Shown: positions 50,522 through 59,715, numbered from the stretch's first letter. The stretch: 64,000 nt of DNA from Cupriavidus sp. YR651 (GCF_900101625.1 NZ_FMYZ01000008.1:186001-250000), one strand, 5' to 3'. Numbers and translations: made by a program. The notes: generated by a model from the letters alone, not told the origin.

Positions 50522-52585
50522 TTAATCGAGGGTCTTGATGACGCAAACTTCCGCATTGCCCGCAACCTCCGCAAACGACATCACATCGAGATTGCGAAAT
50601 CGCTGTTCGATCAGCCGCTTCACGAAACGCCTGACATCGACGGAAGTGAGGAGCACGACGTTGCGCGGCGATAGCGCCGAGGTGTTGCCGAAGAGAATCG
50701 ACAGCTGATCCAGGATCTGTTCGCTCAGGGATGGTTCCACGTTCAGGTATGCGCCACTGGAGTTCTGGCGGATCGAGCGGCGTATGGCTTCCTCCATGTC
50801 CATGCCGAGCATGATCACGCGCAGCTGGTCGGCCACGGCGAACTTGTCGGTGATATAGCGCGCCATCGCGCCACGCACGTGCTCGACCAGGACGATGACG
50901 TCCTTCTCCCGGCTGCCCCACTGTGCCAGCGCTTCCAGGATCAACTTGAAGTTGCGGATGGAGATCCGTTCGGCCAACAGGCGCTGCAGCACCTCCGAGA
51001 TCTTCTGGACGGTCACGTTGCGCATCACCTCTCTCAGCAGGTCCGGTGCGTCCGCTTCCACGTGATCGAGCATCTTCTTGGTTTCCTGGATGCCGAAGTA
51101 TTCCGGCACCATCCTGACCAGTACCGAAACGACGCCACGGTAGAGCTCGTCTGCTGCCGTCTTGGTCGGGATGCCCAGTTCGTCGAGCTGCTGCCGATGC
51201 CGCATGTCCACCCACGCGGTCGCCGTGTCATCGCCGCCCACAGCCGGTTCGGCCTCGATCTGCAGCGCCTGCAGATAGTCGGCGGCCGCCCACGCCTTCA
51301 GCATGCCGGGCCGGACGTGGAGGCGTTCCGTACGCACTTCATTGATCAACAGCATCGCGTGGTCCGCCGGCGTGGCGTCGGACATCCTGACGGCGACTTC
51401 GGGCAGCTTGACGCCATAGTCGACGAAGAACTGGCTCCGGATGCGCGCCGCGATTTGTTCGCGCATAAACCAGTCGATCTGGGACGGCGACGTCAGCAGG
51501 ATGAAGGCAATCGTTTCCGGCGCCAGGCTGTCCACGTCGGTGATCATCCCGAGCTCCTGGCTTTCCGGCGCATTCGCATCGTTTTGATAGCGCCCGCTGC
51601 CGGTGCCGCTCGCATCGTCCCGCGCCGTCTTCCGATGCTGGAGATACAGGAATCCGCCGAGCACAATCGATAACAGCACGAAGACCCACGCTGGAAAGCC
51701 CGGCAGAAACGCGACGAGCACGGCCAGCGCTGCGGTGATGCCCACCGCGAAAGGCATGCCGAACATCTGGCTCATGATGTTCTGGCCAAGATTCGTGCCG
51801 TCGCCGTTGATGCGTGTGACGATGAAGCCGGCGCTGATGGCGATCAGCAGCGCGGGGATCTGCGCCACCAGTCCATCGCCGATCGTCAGCACCGTGTAGG
51901 TCGACACCGCCGTCGACATGTCCATGCCGTGGCTGCCCACCCCGACGGCGATCCCGCCGATGAGATTGACGAACGTGATGATGATGCCGGCAATCGCATC
52001 TCCCTTGATGAACTTCATCGCCCCGTCGAACGAGCCGTACAGCTGGCTTTCCCGCTCGAGGATGCTGCGCCGCTCGCGTGCGCCGTCGGCGTCGATGACA
52101 CCTGCCTTCAGGTCTCCGTCGATGCTCATCTGCTTGCCGGGCATCCCGTCCAGCGAGAATCGCGCGGCAACCTCGGCGACGCGTTCCGAGCCTTTCGTGA
52201 TGACGATGAACTGGACGATCATCACGATGGAAAAAATCACGAAGCCCACGACAAGACTCTCGCCGATCACGTACTCGCCGAAGGTCGTGATGATTTCCCC
52301 GGCGTCGGCCTGCGTCAGCACCAGGCGGCTCGTACTGATCGACAACGCCAGGCGGAACAGCGTGGTGATCAGCAGGATGGTCGGGAACGTCGAGAAGCTC
52401 AGAATGCGGTCGATATAGAACGACCCCATGAACAACAGGATCGCGATCACGATGTTCAACGCGATCAGGAAGTCGACGAGGTGCGTCGGTAGCGGCACGA
52501 TCAGCATGGCGATGATCATCACCATGAGGCATACGATGATCAGCTCTGGCCGCGATCTTGCGTGATGGAGCAAGGTCGTCATCAT
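50522..52585 (-). CDS. sctV: T3SS export gate SctV (InvA)
   Basis: A 687-residue FlhA-family protein (InvA is 685). The N-terminal eight-helix part is almost the InvA sequence: VDFLIALNIVIAILLFMGSF, YIDRILSFSTFPTILLITTL, VITKGSERVAEVAARFSLDG, MPGKQMSIDGDLKAGVIDAD. The C-terminal cytosolic domain forms the nonameric ring. ATG 52585 overlaps the sctW stop (ATGA). This is the strongest single family match in the cluster. Confidence 0.98.
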   Translation of the reverse strand: MMTTLLHHARSRPELIIVCLMVMIIAMLIVPLPTHLVDFLIALNIVIAILLFMGSFYIDRILSFSTFPTILLITTLFRLALSISTSRLVLTQADAGEIITTFGEYVIGESLVVGFVIFSIVMIVQFIVITKGSERVAEVAARFSLDGMPGKQMSIDGDLKAGVIDADGARERRSILERESQLYGSFDGAMKFIKGDAIAGIIITFVNLIGGIAVGVGSHGMDMSTAVSTYTVLTIGDGLVAQIPALLIAISAGFIVTRINGDGTNLGQNIMSQMFGMPFAVGITAALAVLVAFLPGFPAWVFVLLSIVLGGFLYLQHRKTARDDASGTGSGRYQNDANAPESQELGMITDVDSLAPETIAFILLTSPSQIDWFMREQIAARIRSQFFVDYGVKLPEVAVRMSDATPADHAMLLINEVRTERLHVRPGMLKAWAAADYLQALQIEAEPAVGGDDTATAWVDMRHRQQLDELGIPTKTAADELYRGVVSVLVRMVPEYFGIQETKKMLDHVEADAPDLLREVMRNVTVQKISEVLQRLLAERISIRNFKLILEALAQWGSREKDVIVLVEHVRGAMARYITDKFAVADQLRVIMLGMDMEEAIRRSIRQNSSGAYLNVEPSLSEQILDQLSILFGNTSALSPRNVVLLTSVDVRRFVKRLIEQRFRNLDVMSFAEVAGNAEVCVIKTLD

Positions 52586-53769
52586 GATTCGCCGTCCACT
52601 ACCGACCGAAGCGGCCCCTTGCATTGGGCGGAGAGCTCGCGACGATAGTTGTCGTCCATCATCGCATCGAGTGCGGCGTACACCTGGTCTGCCTCTCGCG
52701 CCCCCTCGAAAAGCTCGTCGGGAAGATTCCGATACGCCGCACGCAGTGCCGTCAGCATGACACTGCGCGCCTCGGGGGTGAGCCCGCGCATGGCGTCGCC
52801 CACGCTATCGGCCAGTACGTCTTCCAGCGGCGCCGCACCGCGCAACAGCGAGCACAGCAGCAGAATCCACGCGTCTTCCTCCGCATCGTCTGGCGTGCCT
52901 TGCGGCCCGCCACGACTCATGGCGGGCTGTGCCGGCTCGCGCTGGAAGGGATGCAGGCATGACCGCTGCAAGAGCGTGCGAACGAAGTCGTGGTCCGCGG
53001 CGCGAAGCAGGCGCAGCCGCCAGACCGTGTGGAGCAGGGCGCCAAACTCGACCCTGCTGCAACTGGGGTCCGCCGAATGAATATCGATCGCCAGCGACGC
53101 TTCCACGAAACGCATCACCTTCCCGCGATGTACCGCGCCATAGGTGCCGACCCAGCTTTCGTACGAGGAGACCATGGATTGATGGCCGTCGAGAAAGCTG
53201 CGATAGGTATCGCGCAGCCGACGTGGATCCAGCCCCAGCTTCCTGCCGAACAGCTTGGCCTTGAGCGCGCATTGAATGCCGCCCTTCAGATGTTTGCCAT
53301 TCGCTTCCCGCTCGACGTCCTGGCGCAGCGCTTCCAGTCTCGCCCTCACGGTCTTCGAGAGATTCCTGCGCCGCAGGAGCTCACGCAGCACGATCCACAG
53401 GTCGCTCTCGTCCGCAAACATCGCGCGCGCGTGTTGCAGCAGGGCGTCGATGCGAATCGTCGGGTCGCTGGCGATCTTCATCAGCTGGTCCGCTTGCGGA
53501 CGTACGTCATCCTGGAGAACGCTGTCGAAGTTCTCCGGAGTGTCATCGCCCTTTCTTCCCGCTTCCCGCCTGCGCTGGAATTGCGCGGCAACGCTCGCCA
53601 TGTCATCGGCGAGACTGACGATCTTCTGGTGCAACGATGCGGGCGTTGCCTCCGGATCTTCGTCCGCATCGGCGCCGAAGGTGCCTTGCGTGGTTCTGCC
53701 CGCATCCTGATGAAGCGCCTTGTCGAAGCGTCTGGCATCGATTGGCGCCGGAGGAAATCTAATCTCCAT
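52582..53769 (-). CDS. sctW: T3SS gatekeeper SctW (InvE/MxiC)
   Basis: A 395-residue helical protein (InvE is 372). An N-terminal secretion/chaperone region precedes the HrpJ-type domain (HQKIVSLADDMASVAAQFQR; DLWIVLRELLRRRNLSKTVR) and a C-terminal TyeA-like part (VMLTALRAAYRNLPDELFEG). It controls translocator-versus-effector order. ATG 53769 overlaps the sctC stop by 11 bases and gives the expected N-terminus. Confidence 0.9.
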   Translation of the reverse strand: MEIRFPPAPIDARRFDKALHQDAGRTTQGTFGADADEDPEATPASLHQKIVSLADDMASVAAQFQRRREAGRKGDDTPENFDSVLQDDVRPQADQLMKIASDPTIRIDALLQHARAMFADESDLWIVLRELLRRRNLSKTVRARLEALRQDVEREANGKHLKGGIQCALKAKLFGRKLGLDPRRLRDTYRSFLDGHQSMVSSYESWVGTYGAVHRGKVMRFVEASLAIDIHSADPSCSRVEFGALLHTVWRLRLLRAADHDFVRTLLQRSCLHPFQREPAQPAMSRGGPQGTPDDAEEDAWILLLCSLLRGAAPLEDVLADSVGDAMRGLTPEARSVMLTALRAAYRNLPDELFEGAREADQVYAALDAMMDDNYRRELSAQCKGPLRSVVDGES

Positions 53770-55450
53770 CCTTCGCCTCCCCGTGCGTCGGTGCGGCCCC
53801 CGATGTGCCGCCGAGTCTCCGTATGACTTCATTGAAATCCGTCTGGTCCTGGAGGTTCGGCAGGGGGAGATCCATGCTATCGACAATCTCACGCGGACGA
53901 ATCAGGAAAATGCGGACCGTGTTCTTGTTGCGGGACTGCTTGTATCGGAAGATGCCGCCCACGAACGGAAGGTCGCCCAGAAGCGGAATCTTGCTGGTGG
54001 TGTCGCCGGTTTCGCCGCGCGCATAGCCGCCTACCAACAGGCTCTTTCCGCGCGGCACTCTCGCCACGGTGCTGACTCTTGTCCGGCTGACGGAAGGCAA
54101 AGGGCGCGTCTCGCTGGTGTTGACATCCTCGACCGGCGTCGCGCTGCCATCTTCAATATTGACCGACAGCTCGATATCGCTTTTGAAGGTGAAGCGTGGC
54201 AGCACATTGACCATCGTTCCGTATGTCACCTGCTGCAGTTCCACCGCACGTTCTCCGATCAGCTGGGTATAGAACGTGTGGCTGTTGTCGAACATCGCAG
54301 GCGTGTTCTCCTGTGTCAGCACGACCGGCCTGGATACGATCTGGGCGCGGTTATCGCGCGCCAGCGCCACCACGGAAGCCATGAATTCCGCGCCACCGAC
54401 CGTGGTGAACGACGCGATGCCGTCGGCATTGAACGTGGCGCCAAACGCGTTACCAAGTTTCACGGCGCCTTGCCAATTGACACCAAGCTGGTCGAGGTCG
54501 TCCTTCTCCAGATCGATGATCCACAAGGCCAGTTCCACATGACGCTTTTCCTGATCGAGCCCTTCAACGATGCGGCGTACCAGGCTGACTTGCTCCACGG
54601 TGCCCTTGACGAGCAGGCTATTGGTATCGGGATAGGCAATGATCCGCACCCTGGTCAGCGCCAGGTCCTGTGTTGCCGGATCGGCAGCGGGCAAGGGACG
54701 CGGTATGGGGTCGTCCAGCAGGGGCACGGGCTTTTCGCCACGCCCGGTATTCGACGGCGGCAGTATCCTCGCGTGCTGGTTTTCCGAAGGGTTCGTCAGG
54801 CTCGTATTGAGGAGCCGCTGGATCACGGTCGCGATGCCCGGGATAACCACGCCTTCATCCCGGCGCGTGTAAGTGCGATCCGTGACGAAGGTGTTGTGCA
54901 GCCGAATGATCTCCACATGCTGATCGGTTGAAGTCGCGGCTTCCCGATCCATTGATTCCGCGGCTTGCGTTACCAGATCCACATAAATGGGCGGCCCCGC
55001 CAGATAGATGGTACTGAAGCCATCGGAGCGCAGCGGATATCTGGCGTCGACAAGCCCGGAGCTCTTCAGGAAGCGTTGCAGGGACGACGGCGAAACATGC
55101 TTGAGTGCAATTACCACCGTCTTGGTTTCGCTGGCGTCGTAGACATAAATGGCATGGCCATCGGAATAGGTGATGAGTCCAAGCTGCCTGCTGATTTCCG
55201 ACAAAATGCCAGGCTCGGCCAGCCTGAACTCACCGGACACCTGTTTGGCCGCCGCACCCTTGCTGACGATAATGGGCTTGGCAAGTTGCGCGGATATCGC
55301 GCCAAGGAGGGCCCGTAGCCCTTCCTGTTTCGCCACATAGCCTGGTTCCGACTGGCGGCTGGTCACGTCCTGCCCTCGGACCGGGGAGTTGGCAATGACC
55401 GCTGCCGCCAGCAGCAGGCATTTCGCGCCGCTGATGAATCGTGTCTTCAC
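53759..55450 (-). CDS. sctC: T3SS outer-membrane secretin SctC (InvG/MxiD)
   Basis: A 563-residue protein (InvG is 562) with a Sec signal peptide. N-domains are visible in EFRLAEPGILSEISRQLGLI and HVEIIRLHNTFVTDR. The secretin core has SRPVVLTQENTPAMFDN, VNVLPRF and VPRGKSLLVGGYARGETGD then KIPLLGDLPFVGGIF. It makes the outer-membrane ring. No InvH-type pilotin gene is present nearby. It is coupled to invF by a 4-bp overlap. Confidence 0.96.
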   Translation of the reverse strand: MKTRFISGAKCLLLAAAVIANSPVRGQDVTSRQSEPGYVAKQEGLRALLGAISAQLAKPIIVSKGAAAKQVSGEFRLAEPGILSEISRQLGLITYSDGHAIYVYDASETKTVVIALKHVSPSSLQRFLKSSGLVDARYPLRSDGFSTIYLAGPPIYVDLVTQAAESMDREAATSTDQHVEIIRLHNTFVTDRTYTRRDEGVVIPGIATVIQRLLNTSLTNPSENQHARILPPSNTGRGEKPVPLLDDPIPRPLPAADPATQDLALTRVRIIAYPDTNSLLVKGTVEQVSLVRRIVEGLDQEKRHVELALWIIDLEKDDLDQLGVNWQGAVKLGNAFGATFNADGIASFTTVGGAEFMASVVALARDNRAQIVSRPVVLTQENTPAMFDNSHTFYTQLIGERAVELQQVTYGTMVNVLPRFTFKSDIELSVNIEDGSATPVEDVNTSETRPLPSVSRTRVSTVARVPRGKSLLVGGYARGETGDTTSKIPLLGDLPFVGGIFRYKQSRNKNTVRIFLIRPREIVDSMDLPLPNLQDQTDFNEVIRRLGGTSGAAPTHGEAKDGD

Positions 55451-56004
55451 TCTTGGCTTCCTGCGCGATCCTTCATTCCAAACACATCCGTCAGGCTGCG
55501 ACCCACCGCGTCACGGAACTCCTTGGAAAAATGCGAAGGAGAGGCGTAGCCGTATTCGATGGCCACTTCGGTGATTGGCCTGCGGCTATCCACGATGGCG
55601 AGTACCACACTGGCCATTCGCCATGCCCTCATGGCACTTTTGGGCGCAATCCCCACGGACTTGCGAAACAGACGGCGAAAATGCGAGGGCGAGACGCCAT
55701 AGCGCGAACTCAGGCCCGAGATACTCTCGTGCTCGCTGTTTTCCTTGAGAAGAAAAGAGACGATGCCGTACGTTTCCGCTCGCCTGAGCGAAGCGGCAAG
55801 CGCGCGATACTCGGTGGAATTCCGAACGGCTTCCCGCAGGAACGTGGATCGCAAACATCCGGAGCGTTCCATCCTCTCGACATACTGCGGAAGATTGGCA
55901 TCCGGACTATTGCCCTTGTTGTCATGCCGCCGGGCTGGATTCTCTAGCGCGAGATCGACGAACGCCTGTAGCTCCGCCAGAGAATTCATTTCTTCCTTCA
56001 CCAT
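55447..56004 (-). CDS. invF: AraC-family T3SS activator (InvF/MxiE type)
   Basis: A 185-residue protein. The C-terminal AraC double HTH is clear: ISGLSSRYGVSPSHFRRLFR and ITEVAIEYGYASPSHFSKEF. The N-terminal part is short, as in InvF, with no sugar-binding cupin. It heads the secretin operon. With SicA as co-activator it likely drives sicA-sip and effector genes. Start 56004 is ambiguous; ATG 55989 has AAGGAA four bases upstream. Confidence 0.9.
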   Translation of the reverse strand: MVKEEMNSLAELQAFVDLALENPARRHDNKGNSPDANLPQYVERMERSGCLRSTFLREAVRNSTEYRALAASLRRAETYGIVSFLLKENSEHESISGLSSRYGVSPSHFRRLFRKSVGIAPKSAMRAWRMASVVLAIVDSRRPITEVAIEYGYASPSHFSKEFRDAVGRSLTDVFGMKDRAGSQE

Positions 56005-56401
56005 ATCCCGCTCCCATCAGAAATCGCATGCCGGTCGGCGCGCAGGATCCGGGCGGAAGTGTGTCCCTTCCGCAATGTGCCGTCCGGTCTCCGGTCCTCG
56101 GAGCTTGCCTGGCACATCTTGTTCGCTTGTGCCCGGAGTCCTCTGTGCGCTATTGCCGAGTTCAGTCTATTGACATCGAGCGGGCGTCAATATCAGACGA
56201 GACGGCAAACAGCTGCAGACACGGCTAGGACTGGAACTAAAAGGGGGCAGGATGGACGGTCCAATCCGGGAAGCGCAAGGTTTGGGGCGGGCGGCGGACT
56301 CTGGTCGATGCGCCAGGGCGTCCGCGCTTGCCCTGCCCCTCGTTGTCGCAACGGTCGGTTACACGTCACGCTGGGACCGTTGCGCGCAACGTTTTGCTCA
56401 C
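56005..56401. promoter_or_regulatory. invF upstream region with operator-like inverted repeat
   Basis: No gene is credible in these ~400 bases. TATTGAC (56168-56174) and GTCAATA (56186-56192) form a perfect 7-bp inverted repeat with 11-base spacer, about 165 bases upstream of invF. It is a candidate site for one of the nearby response regulators. Confidence 0.45.
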
Positions 56402-57058
56402 TCATCCAGGTGGTGAGATCAGTCCGACAGACATGGCGTACTTGATGAGATCCGAGTCTCGAATAACGCCGATCTTGCGCATTGCACTGCATTTCTGCGA
56501 ACTGATCGTTTGCTTGCAGCGACGCAACTGGCTGGCGATTTCGTTCACCCCCATTCCGGATGCATACAATCTGACGACTTCGGCTTCCCGGGTCGACAAC
56601 CGCGGTCGGCGTTCCGTTGCGCAATCGCAGAGTCCGCTACCGGTCAATCTGCGAATCGTCGGCGAATGGTACGTACCCCCGGTGCCGGCAACATGGATGG
56701 CGGGAACCAGATAACTGAGGTCGTCCGATTTGCTGATGATGCATGACACGCCAAGCCGGCCGATAGCCTGCAATACGCCCGGGTTTTCAAGCATGGTCAT
56801 GACCAGAATGTGTGTTTGGGAATAACGACGACGAATGAGGCCCAGCATGGCCAGGCCGTCGCCGAACTCTCCACCGGGCATCGAGTAGTCGGTCACCAAT
56901 ACGTCGCAGGGATGCTGCTCGAGGAGTCCGACCAGTTCTGTTGAATTCCTCGCTACCCCGACCAATTCAAGCTGGGTGCAGGCAATTCGCATTTTCAGCC
57001 CCTCGACAACAAGCGGATGGTCATCGGCGATGATGATGCGCAATTGATAAGATTCCAC
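56402..57058 (-). CDS. NarL/RcsB-type response regulator 1 (orphan)
   Basis: A 218-residue protein with a receiver domain: acidic pocket IIADDHPLVVEG, phosphoacceptor Asp in DVLVTDYSMPGG, and Lys in IISKSDD. The C-terminal LuxR-type HTH reads LSTREAEVVRLYASGMGVNE then IASQLRRCKQTISSQK. Insertion TMLENPGVLQ resembles RcsB/BvgA. The GTG start has AAAAGGAG upstream. No histidine kinase lies beside it. It is transcribed toward invF on the same strand, which suggests it regulates the T3SS. Confidence 0.88.
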   Translation of the reverse strand: MESYQLRIIIADDHPLVVEGLKMRIACTQLELVGVARNSTELVGLLEQHPCDVLVTDYSMPGGEFGDGLAMLGLIRRRYSQTHILVMTMLENPGVLQAIGRLGVSCIISKSDDLSYLVPAIHVAGTGGTYHSPTIRRLTGSGLCDCATERRPRLSTREAEVVRLYASGMGVNEIASQLRRCKQTISSQKCSAMRKIGVIRDSDLIKYAMSVGLISPPG

Positions 57059-57717
57059 CTTTACTCCTTTTATTTGTTGCGATACCGTGCTGCCACTACT
57101 TCAATGTGCTTGCCTCCGGCATGAAGCGCTGGATTCCGTAGGCGGTCTCCGGAATCCAGTGCAGCAACACCCCGATGTTAGGTGTTGGTATGGGGCCAAG
57201 CTACAAACAACTGAGCATGGATGCGTGTAATCGGTTCATCGCTGACTGAATAAAGTGAGTCGCCAGCGATACGCTGCCGGCGGGATGGGGTGAGCGCTGC
57301 TGGCAATCTCGCGTCTGATCGTGCGAGTCGGCGGCCAGGATGCTTACGCTGTCACGAAGGCGATGCGGATGACGCCCGGAAGACGTCGACGTGAAATGCG
57401 TGAACTGACGGCGGTTCGAGGAAGCCGCCATGCGGATGGGAAAATTCCGACTGCATTAGTTGACATTGTCGCAATTGGAATTCACTGATCGATGCGAATT
57501 GTTTTCGCAATTGCAGTGCGTGAAAATATCAGCGGCTAAATCGCTGGAACTGTATGCGTGATCAGGATTCACAAGTTGATGCGCGGAAATTGAAAGCGCA
57601 TCGGACAAACGAAAGGCGCATTCGCTTCTCTTCCATTTTGTTTCGGGCAATCTCGATAGATTTCCCATTGCGCGCGCTCGTAAGCTGTCGGCTCGACAAC
57701 ATCAAGCGATAGCGCAG
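57059..57717. promoter_or_regulatory. Low-GC intergenic region between regulator 1 and ispG
   Basis: About 660 bases with no credible gene. A perfect 10-bp inverted repeat (CTGGATTCCG, 57129-57138, with CGGAATCCAG, 57150-57159) lies 71 bases before the regulator start. The stretch 57440-57620 is notably AT-rich for this genome and contains TTGACA near 57459, a possible promoter element for ispG. It probably carries two divergent promoters. Confidence 0.4.
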
Positions 57718-58989
57718 ATGAACGAGATCACACAATCCCCAGCCGTCATACCCCGTCCAATGCCGCGTCACCCTTCGCGGCAGGCAGAAATTTCCTGGGG
57801 CGATCACATCGTGCCGATTGGCGGCGGCGCGCCGGTATGCGTGCAGTCGATGACGAATACGGATACGGTCGACGCGATTGGCACGGCGATTCAGGTCAAG
57901 GAGCTGGCCCGCGCGGGCTCCGAGATCGTTCGCATCACGGTCAACACCCCCGAGGCCGCCGCAGCGGTGCCGGCGATCCGCGAGCAGCTCGACCGCATGA
58001 GCGTCAACGTGCCGCTGGTCGGAGACTTCCACTACAACGGTCATACGCTGCTGCGCGACTATCCGGAATGCGCGCAGGCATTGTCGAAGTTCCGCATCAA
58101 CCCCGGCAACGTGGGCAAGGGCGCCAAGCGTGACAAGCAGTTCGCCGAAATGATCGAGGTGGCGTGCCGCCACAACAAGCCGATTCGCATTGGCGTCAAC
58201 TGGGGCAGCCTGGACCAGGATTTGCTCGCGCGCATCATGGATGAAAACGCCCAACGCGCCGAACCATGGCACCCGCAGAGTGTGATGGCGGAAGCGCTGA
58301 TCACGTCGGCAATCGAATCGGCGCGAAAGGCGGAGGAAATCGGCCTGCCGGGCAATCAGATCATTCTGTCGTGCAAGGTATCGCAGGTGCAGGCGCTGAT
58401 CGCCGTGTACCGCGAGCTGGCGCGCCGTTGCGACTAGGCGCTGCACCTGGGATTGACCGAAGCCGGCATGGGCAGCAAGGGCATCGTGGCCTCGACGGCC
58501 GCCCTGTCAGTATTGCTGCAGGAGGGAATCGGCGACACGATTCGTATCTCGCTGACGCCGGAACCGGGTGCGCCGCGCGAGAAGGAGGTCCACGTGGGCC
58601 AGGAAATTCTGCAGACGATGGGCTTGCGTAGTTTCACGCCGATGGTCATTGCATGCCCTGGCTGCGGCCGCACCACGAGCACGACGTTTCAGGAACTCGC
58701 GGCGAACATTCAAGCGTATCTGCGCGAGCAGATGCCGGTTTGGAAAACGGCTTATCCGGGTGTGGAAGAGATGGATGTGGCTGTGATGGGCTGTATCGTC
58801 AATGGCCCTGGCGAAAGCAAATACGCCAATATCGGCATCTCGCTGCCCGGATCGGGCGAATCGCCGGCGGCGCCGATTTTCGTCGATGGCGTGAAGGTGA
58901 AGACACTGCGCGGCGACAACATGGCCGAGGAATTTCGGGCGATCGTCGACGAATACGTTCGCACGCACTACGGTCCGGGCACGAAATAA
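57718..58989 (+). pseudogene. ispG: ispG (4-hydroxy-3-methylbut-2-enyl diphosphate synthase) with in-frame amber codon
   Basis: Full-length IspG homology (423 codons) runs in one frame but is broken by TAG at 58435-58437, codon 240. The context is ARRCD-stop-ALHLGLTEAGMGSKG, where IspG has Tyr, so a single base change (TAC/TAT to TAG) explains it. The N-terminal TIM-barrel half is complete. The Fe-S half (CPGCGRTTSTTFQELA and MGCIVNGPGESKYANIG) lies after the stop and can restart only at GTG/ATG codons without an evident ribosome site. IspG makes HMBDP in the MEP pathway and is normally essential, so another copy, suppression or a sequence error is expected. Confidence 0.85.
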
Positions 58990-59002
58990 GGAAGACAAGA
59001 GG

Positions 59003-59038
59003 GGGCGGCCGGAACTTCGGGCTTCTGAACTGCCGCCC
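59003..59038. terminator. Hairpin between ispG and regulator 2
   Basis: GGGCGGC (59003-59009) pairs with GCCGCCC (59032-59038). It lies between convergent genes. The loop is long (22 bases) and no T tract follows, so this is a weak call. Confidence 0.35.
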
Positions 59039-59073
59039 ATTTCCAACGGTGTGGGCCGGGGAACGTACACCGG

Positions 59074-59715
59074 TTATCGCATCCCGTGTTTCAGCGCGTA
59101 ATCAAACAGTTCCAGATCAGTCGCCAGGCACAGCTTGACCATTGCGCTGCGTTTCTGGGTGCTCACCGTATTGGGAGCCCGATGCAGATGCTCGGCGATT
59201 TGGTTGATCGTCATGCCGCTCATGAAATGTCGCACCACCTCCAGTTCTTTCGGACTCAGCGGCCGGTGGTCGGTCCGTCCGGAGCCATTGTTGAGTTGCA
59301 GCGCCATTTCGCACTTCACCCGACGTCCAACATGGCAGCCGCCGCGGAAGACAACCTGCACCGCGGCTGGAAGCTCTCTAATGTCGTCACGCTTGCTTAG
59401 CAGGCCGGACACGCCGCGATTCAATATGCTGGCGAACAATCCCGCGTTTCCCAGCATCGTCAGGACTATCACCTTTACGGTGGGGTGCTTCATACGGAGG
59501 GCATCCAGCATGAGGAGTCCGTCGGGATCTCTGTCAGATGGCATGGCGAAATCCGTGATCAGTACATCGCACCCCACGGTGCGCAGTTTTTCGTTCAGCT
59601 CGGTAGGATTGGAGGCTTCCGCCACGACCTCAACGCCGGCAGTGGCAGCGAACAGCTGTTTCACGGCAAATATGATCAGTGGATGGTCGTCGGCAACAAT
59701 AAGTCGAATGCTCAT
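59074..59715 (-). CDS. NarL/RcsB-type response regulator 2 (orphan)
   Basis: A 213-residue paralogue of the regulator at 56402. The receiver has LIVADDHPLIIFAV, phosphoacceptor in DVLITDFAMPSD, TMLGNAGLFASILNRGVSGL and LLSKRDD. The HTH reads LSPKELEVVRHFMSGMTINQ then IAEHLHRAPNTVSTQK. The TMLGN...GVSGLLSK stretch is typical of RcsB. No kinase is adjacent. ATG 59715 is chosen; a GTG three codons earlier is possible and neither has a clear ribosome site. Confidence 0.87.
   Translation of the reverse strand: MSIRLIVADDHPLIIFAVKQLFAATAGVEVVAEASNPTELNEKLRTVGCDVLITDFAMPSDRDPDGLLMLDALRMKHPTVKVIVLTMLGNAGLFASILNRGVSGLLSKRDDIRELPAAVQVVFRGGCHVGRRVKCEMALQLNNGSGRTDHRPLSPKELEVVRHFMSGMTINQIAEHLHRAPNTVSTQKRSAMVKLCLATDLELFDYALKHGMR

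Noticed and set aside
33321..56004. Hrp-type (Ralstonia solanacearum) T3SS
   Set aside because: Needle protein SctF matches PrgI, SctD matches PrgH, SctV matches InvA, and SicA, SipB, SipC, SipD and InvB types are present; these are absent in Hrp systems.
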